A stretch of DNA of 64,000 nucleotides, taken from assembly GCA_019055375.1 (NCBI GenBank), contig JAHQIW010004750.1, positions 37,107-101,106 on the forward strand, given 5' to 3'. The notes beneath the pieces were generated by a model, which was given only the letters and a program-made list of their open reading frames with translations, had not been told where the DNA came from and searched no databases. This DNA is from Parelaphostrongylus tenuis (lineage: Eukaryota > Nematoda > Chromadorea > Rhabditida > Metastrongylidae). This document shows positions 37,645 through 49,500 of this stretch, piece after piece. Position 1 is the first letter of the stretch. Each line of letters opens with the position of its first letter. Both the position numbers and the translations under genes were made by a program.

Positions 37645-37740
37645 GTATTGAGGCCGGTGTCTGAGTGGCTAGTGATTCTCGACGCTGGGTTGATCTCCAA
37701 CCCTCCCCTTCATCTCCCTAAATCGAACACTTCTGTCGAG
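37645..37740 (+). repeat. tRNA-like relic
   Basis: CCGGTGTCTGAGTGGCTAGT, then CGACGCTGGGTTGATCTCC, looks like an A-box and B-box pair with correct spacing for a pol III promoter of the Leu/Ser type. No acceptor stem closes, so this is a SINE head or tRNA relic, not a working gene. Confidence 0.4.
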
Positions 37741-38189
37741 GACGAATGAGAGGAAACGAAATGAATGAACTAAGTGCTGGGATCCGAACACTAACCAGTG
37801 ACGACGGATGGTATAAATATAGGTGAAACATTTATCTGTAATAAGTCACAATTAACCCTTTCACCACCACTTATATTGAGTTTGTTATGAGCGTTGGCGC
37901 ACACCACCGACTGTAGGCAGTGATTCTATTGTGCACGATCTGCAATTGGATAGCTCATAGAACAAGGATATTGCTTCGGGCTTTGATCGGATGAAGTTCT
38001 GTTTCATGTACAACATCAAACAAACAGTTTTCAAAAGTTGTTCAGTGATCATTGAGCGGTAATCGACCACCATTAGAATTCCAATTGCTACGACGAATCA
38101 TGGTTATCGAACAGGGTGCTCAGATAAAAAAATATCAAAGCAACGCAGCTCAAATAGCAAAACACTTGCAAATTCTAGCAGTCTAGTGT

Positions 38190-38415
38190 TTGTACGGTGG
38201 AGCATCACGCAAGCTCGTTGGTTCGATCTCGTGCTCATGGCTCACCAAAGCCTTCCAAAACTGATACCAGATTTGTGTGGGAGAATAAGCAACAGTGACT
38301 TGATTGATCAGAAGACATTCGCGAGTCATTATAAAGGCCAGATATGAATTCAATCAAGTTGCAAATTGAAGGCGCATCCGTCAGGGATCGATCAACGCCA
38401 AGAGATTTCTTAAAT
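38190..38415 (+). repeat. tRNA-derived SINE, diverged copy
   Basis: GGTTCGATCTCGTGCTCATG at 38220 (an intact B-box), GGCTCACCAAAGCC, GGAGAATAAGCAACAGTGAC, AAAGGCCAGATATGAATTCA and TCAGGGATCGATCAACGCC follow the SINE family in order. Internal deletions shorten the middle. Confidence 0.78.
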
Positions 38416-38419
38416 AAAA

Positions 38420-41400
38420 TCTATACCTATCATTGATACCCATAAAGCGATTGAGCAAAGTCTTTTCTACAAATCCGTCTTGGCTACAACCCTTCGGTTT
38501 GTTTACTTGTGCAAGATAATTGTTTGATATCAGAAAATAGTCAGTAAGTCCGCAATGGCCAAGGATTAATCGTGGTCCTGTGAGTCGGCACGTATCTTTA
38601 AGGGTCGTCGTAAAAGGATAAAGGAAGGTGTCGTACATCGAACGAGTCGCACTCTTTCCTACAGATCAAAATGGCACTAAGAACTCTGAAGAAGGTGATA
38701 TCAAGAATAACGAAGCAGAATTGGTATCAGAAGAAATGATTTAGCAATCATAAAATTAAAAACTGGCGGAAAGTGCTAAAATGATTAATGTAGACATATG
38801 GAACTGAGAAAGTGAGGTAGAGAGCCATTTAGTATAGGCGAATTCAGTGAGAGAAGCTCTTTAGAGTGATTTACATTCCTTATACGTCAGATATTTAAAT
38901 TTCGCCCAAGCGCTAGGAATTCAAAGGTTAATAATGACTATGAGGAAGTGTAAAAGCGTTCCGAGGCAGAACGATTCCATTAAAATAGACGTGTGTGACG
39001 TCAGTGTCTACGGCCGGCCGGCAGGTGGTTGTCGGCGGTTGGCGAAGATGTTTTTTTTTCGTTCATTCGTACAGAATTCGAAATAATTTGTGGAAAGAAT
39101 CGATGAGTGTAGATAGACAAGGTCACACATAATTTCAAAACTGGTTTGTCTCCGAAAAAAGCCACCACTCAATTGGTTCTAATCCAGCGATATGGTGACC
39201 TTTAGAGGCAGTGTGGTATCTTAGTGACAGCCTATAGCAACTTATGCGTAATGAAGTCCAACGAAGCATTGTATAAATAAGCACACAAATATGTAGATAA
39301 CAAAAATTTTTCTTCTTATTACTTCCATCCACGCTTGACCAATCAGCGCAAGAGTAAGGATGTTTGAAAAACTATTTCAGCTAGAGCTGATGAGGTAAAG
39401 GATGTCGAAGTCCTGACAACTACTGACAAGATTCTCGCATTTCTTAACAGTTTGCAATTTTGCCTAAAAATCTTGTAAGTGCACAGAAAAAAAGCAAAAT
39501 CCAATATTGAAGTCATCTTATACTTTGACGCAATGGTGTATAGCTCAAAATAAATAATTATTTAGAAGAATCTGCAAGGGAGCCATTTTCTTGAGCAGTT
39601 ATCACCAAATCAAATGGCAGCCATTAGTCGGTCATATAGACTCAGCTGAGTGTTCGCAACCCAAGTGCTTGCTATGTCCAACCAATCGGCTAGTTCCTCC
39701 AAGTTTAATGTTTTCCTCGAATTGAACAGTTCAAATGAAAATAGCATAGTTTTTTTCTCGAAAAATGCTAGACTATTTTAGAAGCGATTGATTAGAAAAA
39801 TCACATAAAGATTAAAATCCACATGACGGAACAGACAAGAAGCGATAAAATGCTCATAATAATCTGATAGCTTATTTTGAGCTTTACATGGGGTCTCTTA
39901 TGGCGCTTATGCGGTACAAGACAAGTGGTTCGGCATTGCAGCCTCGTCAATTGCACGATGTCTTTCGTTCAGTCAATTTCGCAGGGAGATATCCCTTATA
40001 TGGAGGAACTGAGGCCGAAATATTATCACCTGCGTATTCTATATCGAGCGAGCGTATATCGAGCGTATTCTTCGCAGGACAAAAATCTTTTCCTAGACTG
40101 CCAATAATCTTTCCATGGCGTTAACTTCGGAAGCTTAAGTATTTGCTTGGTTGTTAGAAAGGCCTTTTTATGACGTGGTGTTAGGAAACATTAAACTGTA
40201 TTTTACAGTCGTAATACTTTATCGCGCGGATAGCCAATATCTACTTTGAAAAAACTCTCTCCATTTTATAGAAATATTTAGGTTTTTATGCGTTGGATTT
40301 GTGCAAGAAACTTTGTCCTAACGTTTCGAAGCTTGAGCTTCTCATTTTCATTCCACATTGCCACATAAACATTCTAATAAGCTAAACATTAGGCTAAGTC
40401 TAAGCAGCCTAAGCCTATGCACCATAAGCATTCAAACGTGTGGACGAGATCCTCATAAATCAGAATCATCTTTAGATTTTCTGTCAAAACGGAGATGAAT
40501 CTTAAATTCAATATCGGCACTCCACAAGTGAGTCGCGCCAACGCGATCGATTGGTCCGCACATTGATTTACCGTCACTCACACATTCTAGCCGGTAGAAA
40601 CAGGTAAAAATTGGAAACTCAAATCGCTCAAATTCTGATTGTGTCTACGCAACTGACAGATCGCCGATATAAATTGATCAGCTTGATCTTGTTCGAAGGT
40701 AAGCTAAGCACAAGGCATTAGTAGGGATCGCTGCTATAGTAAAAGAAATATAGTCATCTCTTGGCAAACCGTCGTCTTAAAGGTGTGAAAACGTTACCGT
40801 TGGCGACAGCCTGCAGGGCTCTTTCAGGATATCGTATTGATAAAAGATATTCGATCGAGAAAACTTCTTGTGAATGAGGATTCTTTGGGTATAAATTAGA
40901 GGGAGTCATTAGAATTCGGAAGAGAAAGCAAGACTTTTGTGAGATCAGATCAACGACGAACTTCCACAGAGCGAAAAACGCCAGAAATTTCTCATCATAA
41001 AGAGGAGCTGACATTGCTAGCAGCGGTATCATCGTCCATGCCTCTGACACCACGCACTACAACGAACTCCATCCCACGAGGTCGAAGATGTTAAACGAAC
41101 CATCCGCCTTTGCATCTCTTGCATCGCACTGTTGCTTGAATGATTAGCGGGTTTATCAATAAAATTCAAGGCTAAAACCGGTTGCGCAACAAGGTGCTCA
41201 CTAAACTTTGTTCACTCTTTGAGCACTAAGGCATCGCTTGGGGAGTGAAAAATCGATGTTTTTGGCGTAGTTACGGCCGCTAACATCTAAAAGACTATTC
41301 AATAATGGAAGTTTATTTGTTACTTGGCTTCCAAAGTAAAATTTCAAACAGCTTCACTCTGGTGAATCTAAATGAAGTCTTCTCGTTGCTTCTATCAGTA

Positions 41401-41925
41401 CATCATCCTAGATTAGTTAGCTTCGATATGCGCGGCTAAACAGAAGATGCAGCATATCTCATTATTCCTCGACTTTTTTGTTTAGAAACCATAATTTTTC
41501 TAGAGGAGCAGAAATAGCTTTTGTGGAGATAATTTTCGTGTTTCGTCGTCGAAATAGCTAGCATAGGGCAAAGTAATACATGGAGCAGTAATATTTGCAG
41601 TTGCATTATATTTTATGGAAGTAATATAATCGAATTGCAGTCCTGATCTCAAGCACAACGCCGTCACTTAGCAATCAACCATGCGCTAGCTCAATTTCAC
41701 AAATCTTCTCATTGATACCACACTTTTTGTGTCGAACAAATGCATTTAAGAACACTAAGTATGTCGAGATTGCGAAGGAACCTTGAACTATCACAAGCTG
41801 CGCAGAAGCTTCGGTAACGTTGTACAATCAAAAGCAGAAGTATTGGCAAATCTCTGTATCGGGTGACCCCATAATTCCTTTCACATTTACTTTTGTTGAT
41901 TCAAATGTTACTCGATTGAAGAATC
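38420..41925. other. No gene recognised
   Basis: The stretch 39855-39930 resembles the left arm of the inverted-repeat element at 17002 (AATAATCTGATA, GAGC, ATGGGGTCTCTTATGGCGCT). A minus-strand frame at 40754-41053 (99 codons) contains EKFLAFFALWKFVVDLISQ and may be a relic, but it has no recognisable family or splice sites. Confidence 0.35.
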
Positions 41926-41929
41926 AACG

Positions 41930-42625
41930 ACTCAGCAATATAATCACCACAATAGCCATTTATATGCAATCATTGGCTGGGTAAAATTTGGTGTTTTCCT
42001 CCTAGAATAAATGAAGTTGATGATAGAATAAATGGGTAAAGTCATTTTTGGACTAGTTCCAATCTTCAAATTATTCTTCCCGATGAAGCTGATTTAAGGT
42101 GCGATAAAGGTGATAATCCAACGGAGCAATATAGGTACGCGGTGATGTGGCAGCGTGATTTAGCCCAGTTTTCAAAATGTGGTGAGTCAAATTTTAATGT
42201 GAGGTAGAGCATTGTGTTGAAGAAGGAGGACACTGAGTTATTCCACACGCTTCTCACGCACTGGCTGTGAACAACTTGTTGTTGCCCGAAAACGTTAGCT
42301 TCGATTATCTGACTATTGTCGAACACTTTCCAAAACAGCATGTTTTTATAGTCAGAAATTCCGAGATCATTATCTCTCGAACACGAAACTCGAACTTTGG
42401 TCGAGCTTGGGAGGGGCATTAGCGAGAAATAGCCAGTAGGCGTGCTGTGTGTGTTTTGTAGTGGACCTGAGACTCATCTATAGTGATGAATGACTTCAGA
42501 GAGTCTTGCTGGTGTGGTCGCTGCTGAAGACTTTCGCAGGTGATCACGCGTGCAGCACAGTCGTGGTTGGTCAATGCTTGAGATGTCCATCGAGCATCAC
42601 TTAGCAGTGCTACGGCCGTATCCAA
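41930..42625 (-). pseudogene. Mariner transposase remnant
   Basis: Minus-strand frames read in order: DARWTSQALTNHDCAARVIT, LKSFITIDESQVHYKTHT (first catalytic Asp in TIDES), SDYKNMLFWKVFDNSQIIEA, LQHNALPHIKI (the HDNARPH motif with its Asp changed to Asn), and APLDYHLYRTLNQL near 42085. FEDWN(stop)SKNDFTHLF follows near 42060. This is the full order of a mariner DD34D transposase from mid-protein to C-terminus, with stops, frameshifts and a lost catalytic residue. The C-terminal 100 bp resembles the copy at 19532-19860. Confidence 0.8.
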
Positions 42626-42735
42626 GTGTTACTACCCGATTTGGGAAATATGTTCTTATTCTTACAGAGGCATGACTCCACTATCCTGGAACGTTACTTT
42701 GACAATTAAAAAAACTGAAAAAAAATTGATTAAAA

Positions 42736-43103
42736 AATTTGAGCGTGGTCTAAACAAAGCACTCGAGATTAGGGTATGATTATAATAAAGATACCAGCCA
42801 ATGAGCAATCGAGTGCACAACACTCTGTGTTATGTGAGTGTTTCACTTGACATAAAGTGTAAAGCGTACGTCGTCGATAACTCTCTATAAGGAGTGTAAC
42901 ACTACCGAGAGAACTGACTATAAAAAGATTGACGGACGACGGGTTCTGCCCGGCTGATGAGTCTGTAAGGATGAAACACGTGTCTCGGGCTGTACAAGAG
43001 CCCTTACCAGACCACATGACATGTTGGCTCAAATAATGGTGGAAGGATATATTGAAATTTGAGCGTGGCCTGAACAAAGCACTCGTGATAAAGGTATAAT
43101 TGA
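42736..43103 (+). mobile_element. Ribozyme-bearing element between direct repeats
   Basis: AATTTGAGCGTGGTCTAAAC and the following 29 bases (42736-42784) recur 320 bases later (43056-43103) with about 40 of 48 positions matching. Between them lies a hammerhead ribozyme (42948-42990) followed by AGAGCCCTTACCAGACCACATGACATG and TGGCTCAAA. The latter match the right end of the palindromic element at 21049-21233. No protein is encoded. Direct repeats one unit apart are what a tandem (retrozyme-like or Penelope pseudo-LTR) arrangement would leave. Whether the second unit once carried a ribozyme is unclear. Confidence 0.65.
42948..42990 (+). ncRNA. Hammerhead ribozyme, type I layout, copy 2
   Basis: Stem I is GCCCGG (42948-42953) with TCGGGC (42985-42990), five Watson-Crick pairs and one G-U. 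The core CTGATGA is at 42954-42960. Stem II is GTCT/GGAT (42961-42964, 42969-42972), paired with two G-U wobbles and closed by GTAA, a GNRA tetraloop. GAAA is at 42973-42976. Stem III is CACGTG (42977-42982). The cleavage triplet is GTC (42982-42984), the strongest natural choice, with the predicted cut after C42984. Compared with copy 1 (21139-21181), stem II has changed on both sides yet still pairs, which supports conservation of structure. Confidence 0.9.
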
Positions 43104-43460
43104 GAAAACTTTCTGTAGCTTGCAATCGGTCAAAGCTATAACTACTGCTATCAAAGCCTGCCAGCGTCGTTTGAATAATTCTCGTCAACCTTATTACCTA
43201 GATCCCAACATAATCATCGAACTTTAGCACACTTTGCTTAGAAAATGAGTTTACGCAGCGTCTCGACCTCTTCGACATTTTGAAACACGCCCTTGCGATG
43301 ACGAAACATCAAGCCATTCGGAATATTCTTCGGCAAATTAGCTCAGTAAAACGCTTTTGTCGCACTGACGAGTGCAAGTTCGATCTAATCTCAAGGTTAA
43401 ACAAAGTTCTTGTTTGACGTCAGTAACTTTGATGACGAAAGGTGGTATACTCTCGACTAT

Positions 43461-43590
43461 AAAGGATAAAAGATAAAGATTTTAGCGCTCATGAATCCCT
43501 TGAGGGATATCATGCATTTGTTCTCAATTTTTGAATCCATTTGAGAATCGAGTCAGTGTTACTATCTTTCCAGACAAGTCTTAAAATCAA
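43461..43590 (-). repeat. tRNA-derived SINE, 3' fragment
   Basis: Reverse complement of the SINE tail: AAAGGATAAAAGATAAAGAT, AATCCCTTGAGGGATATCAT, TGCATTTGTTCTCAATTTTT, AGTCAGTGTTACTATCTTTC and CCAGACAAGTCT in the expected order. Confidence 0.65.
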
Positions 43591-44144
43591 ATTATAGCCT
43601 CCGTATGATTGGAAGGCCAGTGAGATATGACCATCAAAGCATCGACCACATGTGCGATCCAAAGCACCTTTAATTTGCATCACTCCCTTGCTTATTTGGA
43701 CGACATTACTTTCACCAAGTACCCGGAAGTGACTACTTCATCGAGTCATGAAAAATTTCTAGGTAATACATTTAAAGCGCAATTTTTCACACATGAATCG
43801 AAGTTTTCTTAGTAACTCGAAGCATTCAAAGATTTTTGCTTTATATTGTAATTTACATGACTATGAATATCTCCTATTGAAAGGCCAGTGTTGGATACCA
43901 TTTCAATGTCGCTCACATATGCGCAACTACGCGCATTGATACCAATGTATAATGGACCAGAGTAGACCGTGTGCCATGAGTTTACTGCATGCCGTGCACC
44001 TCTCCGAAACTGTGCGTTTTCGCGCGCACATCAGAGGAAGGAAGGATGTATTACGCGATAACCACCGTTTCTGCCTCTATGTTGCGTTCTATTGATGCCA
44101 CATGTACTCCTATCAATAAAGTTGGTAATAACCGAAGTTCTCCA

Positions 44145-45555
44145 CCTCTTGACCAAGACGATCACCACCTGTATCACCTGTCGTCCTGTTGATCGTCGAG
44201 TGACTCGAGCGGGTACCAGCAACTCTTCCATTTTTCCCTATCGCGTGCAAGAGTAGCCCAGTGGGTCCTCCTTGCTCTAGGAATTCGCTGAGCATCATAT
44301 CTCTCTTCCATCGCTTTCGTGAAGAAATCGGACCAACAGGTCAGTGGTCTTCCTTTAGAGCGCTTGACGTCCCGAGGAATCCAGTCAGTAACGGCTCTCG
44401 TCCATCGGTTGTCGTTGAAGCGCATCACGAGTCCGGCCCACCTTATTTTCGATATCCTGGCGTGTAGAACGGCGTCTCCGATTTTCGATCGTTGACGTAG
44501 GTCGGAAGTTCGGATCCTTTGTCTCATTTGTGAAATACAAGATACTCCTAGCATCGACCTTTCGACTGCGCGTTCGATAACGGCAAGTGATCTTTCATCC
44601 TGCTTACGTAGCGACCAGGTTTCTGCTGCATACGTTAGGGCAGGGATAATTGTCGAGTCGAAAAGGTGGGCACGGAGTCGGATGTTCTTTGTCCTCTTCA
44701 CTACATCTTCGATGCTCTTAAACGTTCCCCAAGCCGCTCGTTTCCTCCTGCTCAACTCTGGGGCTAGGTCGTTCATCATGTTGATTTCACGACCTAGATA
44801 GATGTAACTGGAGCATTCGGAAATTGTCGTTCCGTTGAGCGTGAATGGGGCATTAGAAACCCATCCGTTCCTCATGAACATTGTTTTCGTTAGATTCAGT
44901 TGAAGACCGATCTTTCCACAGGCGTTATCGAAATCATTCAACATTCGTTCCGCTTGGCTGATGTTTGGTGTTATGAGAACGATATCGTCAGCAAAGCGAA
45001 GATGGTTTAATTGTCGACCGTCAATTTTCACTCCCATTTCGTCCCATTCTAATGTTCGCATGACGTTTTGCAGGGTGGCAGTGAATAGTTTTGGCGATAT
45101 TGTATCGCCTTGTCGAACCCCTCTTCTTACGTCAATGGTGATATTGTTGTAGAATGGAGATATCCTGGTCGTGAAATCTTTATAAAGCTCACGAAGGATC
45201 ATTATGTACCGAGTAGGGACGCCCTGGTTATCCAGAGCCTCTATAACCGCTTCTGTTTCCACTGAGTCAAAGGCTTTTTTCAGGTCGATAAAAGTGAGAC
45301 AGAGTGGTTGTTTGTACTCTCGCGAAACTTCAATAAGTCTTGTGATCGTGTGGATGTGGTCCATGGTACTAAATCCTTTTCTGAACCCTGCTTGTTCGCA
45401 TGGCTGTCCTTCGTCCAGTGTTCTGTCAATCCTGTTCAGGATGACTCGAGTAAAGAGTTTATAGACAACGGACAGCAAGCAGATTGGGCGATAATTGCCT
45501 ATGTCGTGAAGGTCTCCCTTTTTGAACAACAATACGGTGTTGCTGGTTTTCCAGA
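44145..45555 (-). mobile_element. RTE retrotransposon, 5'-truncated (copy B)
   Basis: Minus-strand RTE starting abruptly at about 45555 (inside TGGAAAACCAGC, just before the reverse transcriptase palm) and ending near 44145. The 3' tail has GACGACAGGTGATACAGGTG, short tandem units typical of RTE ends. It lacks the endonuclease half, as expected when reverse transcription stops early. It is closely similar to the 3' half of copy C (46537-49870) in the opposite orientation. Confidence 0.88.
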
Positions 45556-45685
45556 TACCAAAACCAAGATATCGGTGGACCAAGACGATATGCAGGGGAT
45601 ATTGGCTAAACCATTCAGATGGCATATTCAGTAGCAACGTATTGGGTTTCCATGAGCACGGTATTTTTCTGTTATTGCGACGCAC
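44174..45685 (-). CDS. RTE reverse transcriptase, open but endonuclease-less
   Basis: A single 503-codon frame. From codon 46 it is an RTE-clade reverse transcriptase. It reads KKGDLHDIGNYRPICLLSV (55-73), motif A TFIDLKKAFDS with catalytic Asp134, motif B RRGVRQGDTISPKLF (187-201) and motif C FADD (231-234). The thumb region YIYLGRE follows at 294-300, and the conserved end RRTHWATLARDREKW at 472-486. All RT catalytic residues are present. Codons 1-45 come from the flank, not the element, so the annotated start is only the first Met of an open frame. The usual N-terminal endonuclease is missing. It copies RNA at nicked target DNA in intact family members; this copy alone could not nick. Confidence 0.85.
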   Translation of the reverse strand: MRRNNRKIPCSWKPNTLLLNMPSEWFSQYPLHIVLVHRYLGFGIWKTSNTVLLFKKGDLHDIGNYRPICLLSVVYKLFTRVILNRIDRTLDEGQPCEQAGFRKGFSTMDHIHTITRLIEVSREYKQPLCLTFIDLKKAFDSVETEAVIEALDNQGVPTRYIMILRELYKDFTTRISPFYNNITIDVRRGVRQGDTISPKLFTATLQNVMRTLEWDEMGVKIDGRQLNHLRFADDIVLITPNISQAERMLNDFDNACGKIGLQLNLTKTMFMRNGWVSNAPFTLNGTTISECSSYIYLGREINMMNDLAPELSRRKRAAWGTFKSIEDVVKRTKNIRLRAHLFDSTIIPALTYAAETWSLRKQDERSLAVIERAVERSMLGVSCISQMRQRIRTSDLRQRSKIGDAVLHARISKIRWAGLVMRFNDNRWTRAVTDWIPRDVKRSKGRPLTCWSDFFTKAMEERYDAQRIPRARRTHWATLARDREKWKSCWYPLESLDDQQDDR

Positions 45686-45689
45686 TTTT

Positions 45690-46530
45690 TACCCTTCAAA
45701 GAAATGACTTTTATTCTTCTGGGTGATTTCAGTACTACAGTTTTTCCTAAAAAGTCTTCTTAGAGCGCTGCAGCAGAAAGCACAATATTGAACTTGGTCG
45801 TGATATGATATGTTCATCCAGTAGAAGAGTCGTGCTTGAACCGTAATCAGGATCACCGAGATTAACACAAAATCTTTATATTCGATTCTACCCACCCAAA
45901 ATCTCTTAGATGTTTTTGCCCTTCGATTTTTCTCAAAAAGTGAAGCACTCATGCATGATCTCAATGATTTAAGCTTTCAGATTTCACGGAAAGCCTACTC
46001 TAAATCAATAAAACGTTTTCTTTACTGCGTGATTTGTGTGAGACATTGAATCCGCTTTTGCCAATAATTATCGCCCACCGCTCAGCACCATCAGGAACAC
46101 AGAGAAAGCTTTCATAGAAAAATATCTCTTTGCGTTACAATTCAAATTCTTCAGGCGAGCCACACGCCAACTATCACACTTTATAATTGATTTCCATCAA
46201 TTTTTTACATTTCATTTAAAGGAAGCCCGAAACTTTTTCGACAGTGAATATTTTATTTACGTGTCTGATAAAATGTTTTGAGCGCTTTGGAGGTCTGCTA
46301 TGGAATCTCTCATAAAATACGAACGTTTCGGCGTTTTCGCACTCCTCATAAGTACCACATGCCCAACAGCTCACTCTTACTTCTAACAATAGCGGCACGG
46401 ATGATGTATCGTAGACGAAGTGAAAGGATCAGTTGCTGTTATGATTTAGAGTGAATGGAAGTCCATGCCTTGCAGCTGTTACGCATGCGTATAAAATTAC
46501 CTTTCAATCGACTAATAGACGATAATACCA
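45690..46530. other. Spacer between inverted RTE copies
   Basis: AT-rich DNA with no recognised gene or repeat. Confidence 0.45.
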
Positions 46531-46536
46531 CGAACC

Positions 46537-49500
46537 TTTCCCTTTGAGGGATCCCGCCCGGTTAGTCGCGAGGGCACGTGGCTCGTCCCCAGGTGGTGGA
46601 TAGAGGAATAAACGCGAACCAGAAGCGACCGTATGCTTCCCAGAGACGCAGGTGGATTCAGGGGTGAGCTCCCAGCTTCTGCAGAGCCGACTTGACAAAA
46701 ACTCTATTTCTACTAGTCAAATCGGCCAAAAGCATGCAATCAAGCGGCTGGGAAGTACATGGAAGGCGGTTAGGAGTCGCCTCCAACAAATAAGCGTCTC
46801 CCGCTCCTCCGAGAGAGACTGGCAAGCTATCGTGAGTACCAAGCCTCCACGTTTAGAGCCTGGCAAGCTATACGTTAGGTATCAAAATGCCAAAAACAGT
46901 AACAAATATGGGTTTCATTCCCCTGACCTCGAAAGAGCCCCTGGAACGGCAGCGCCAGGTAGGACGAGTAGGGAGAGGCTGCTAAAATCTCAGAACCAAA
47001 GTAGACTGCAAAGATCGAAATGGACTAAAATGACGATCTGTACCTACAATGCAAGAAACCTTGCTCACTAATTTGCTCTAGAAGATTTATTGATTTAAGC
47101 AAGAAGAATAAGGTACAACGTCATTGGCCTGGCTGAGACGAGAACGCGCCATCCTTTTCACGCTGTTTATGATACCGGAGAAGAACTGTTCCTTGCACAT
47201 GCGATCGCAGAGGTGACGGCGGCGTTGGCGTCCTCGTCAAATCGAATTTGACCGTGAACAATGATTCGTTTGAGCGACTAAAAACCCGTATCGGACGATT
47301 ACTGCGGAAACGACGTGATTCTATGCCGGCTTTGACAATCTTCGTCGCTTACGTACCAGCATCAAGCTATGACAAAGACGAAGTCGAAGCGTTCTATATG
47401 AACCTCGAAAAATTGTTCAGAGAAGATAATACATTCTTCAAGGCCATTGTCGGAGATTTTAACGCAAAAACTGGACCTAGAAAAACGTTTGAAGAACGTC
47501 ACATATTCACGGACTAGAATGGAACGAACATGGTGAGAGGCTATCTGAGTTTATTATGACAACTCAAACCATCCATGGTAACTCGCAATTCCAAAAGCCT
47601 CTTTCTCAGCGATGGACGTGGGAGTCTCCCAATGGAGAGTGCTATAACGAAATAGACCACATCTTAGCAAATCGAAGTTTTTGCCTGACCGATGTCGCTG
47701 TTGCTCCTAAGTTCTACACGGGATCAGATCATCACTTCCTTCGCGCAACACTCCGTTCTTCGAGGAGAGGAGAGAAAGCCGTAAAATTCAAGCAACCAAG
47801 TCCCAGGACTACCATAAACTGGGGTGTATTCAACTCATTAGTCGACTCTTGGGAAAATACCTTTGCCGACAACATCGACAAAGAATACGATGGACCCGTT
47901 GAAGATCTTCACGTGAGCGCTATGAAAGCCGAGAGTCCTAAGGTCACGAGGAGACGCTTGTCTCCGCAGACACTCGAGCTGATACGTCAACGTGGAATCG
48001 CACGAGCTGCAGCCAACCGAAACCTTACGTCCGAACTTGCAAACCGCTGCAGAGAAGCGATAAAAGAAGACCTTAGAGAGAGAAGAGCAGCAGTTATGGC
48101 AGAAGTTGCAGAAGCTGGGAAGAGCATTTGCAAAGCCCAGCGAGGCTTCGCCAACTATAAGACCAAGATGATTGCACTCCGATACCCTGACGGGACACTT
48201 ACAGCTTCCAGAAGGGCTATGGAGAAAATCATCCACCAATACTACTTGGATCTCTTCTCTAGCAATGTCCTTTTACCGTCATATAAATTGAAAGAAGACG
48301 AATATGTCGTTCCACTGGTCCTCTCTTTCGAAATCCGGCATGCTCAATGGCGGTGAAGAACAGAAAACGCACGGTTCAGACAGGATTAGAGCAGAATGCC
48401 TAAAGAACCTGCCGCCAGTCCTCATCAACACCCTGGCTCGGTTCTTCACTCGCTGCCTGTCAGAATGCAAGGTCCTCATTCAATGGAAAATCAGCAAGTT
48501 CGTATTGTTGTCAAAAAGGGAGAGCTTTACGACATAGGCAATTATCGCCCAATCCGCTTGCTGTCCGTTCTCTACAGACTCTCTAATCGAGTCATCCTAA
48601 ACAGGACTGACAGAACACTGATGAAGGACAGCCATGCGAAGAAGCAATGCTCCGAAAAGGATTTAGTACCATAGACCACATTCACACGATTACAAGGCTC
48701 ACTGAAGTTTCACGAGAGTACAAACAACCACTCTGTCTCACATTCGTCGATCTGAAGAAAGCCTTTGATACAGTGGAAACAGAAGCGGTTATACAGGCTC
48801 TGGATAACCATGGCATCCCTACTCGGTACATAATGATCCTTCGTGAACTTTGTAAAGATTTCAAGACAAAAATATCTCCATTCTACAACAATATTACCAT
48901 TGACTTAAGAAGAGGGGTTCGACAAGGCTACACAAGTTCGCCAAAACCATTCACTGCCACCCTACAAGACGTCATGCGAACACTAGAATGGGACGATATG
49001 GAAATGAAAATTGAATGTCGGCAATTAAACTATCTTCGCTTTGCTGACATTATCGTTCTCATAACACCAATTATCAGCCAAGCGGAACGAATGTTGACCG
49101 ATTTCGATAACGCCTGTGGAAAGATTGGTCTTCAACTAAATTTAACGAAAACGATGTTCATAAGGAACGGATGGGTTTCGAATGCTTCATTCACGCTCAA
49201 TGGAACGACAATCTCCGAATGCTTCAGTTACGTTTATCTATGTCGTAAAATTGACATGATGAACGACTTAGCTTCAGAGTTGAGCAAGAGGAAAGGAGCG
49301 GCTTGGGGAACGTTTGAGAGCATCGAAGATGTAGGGAAGAGGACAAAGAATATCCGACTCCGTGCCCATCTTCAACTGGACATTTATCTCTACCCTAACG
49401 TATGCAGCAGAAACCTGGTCGATACGTAAGCAGGATGAAAAATCACTTGGCGTTATTGAACGCGCAGTCGAAAGGTCGTTGCCAGGAGTATCTTGTATCT

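Noticed and set aside
39383..39420. CTGATGA followed by GTCGAAGTC, hammerhead-like
   Set aside because: GAAG replaces GAAA and the spacer cannot form stem II.
40754..41053. 99-codon minus-strand frame
   Set aside because: Protein-like in places but not longer than chance and without splice sites or recognised domain.
43364..43385. CTGACGAGTGCAAGTTCGA, hammerhead-like, about 400 bases after copy 2
   Set aside because: No GAAA box and no flanking stem I; likely coincidence, though it lies near the ribozyme element.
47838..48239. 133-codon minus-strand frame
   Set aside because: Antisense shadow of the RTE endonuclease/RT frame on the plus strand.
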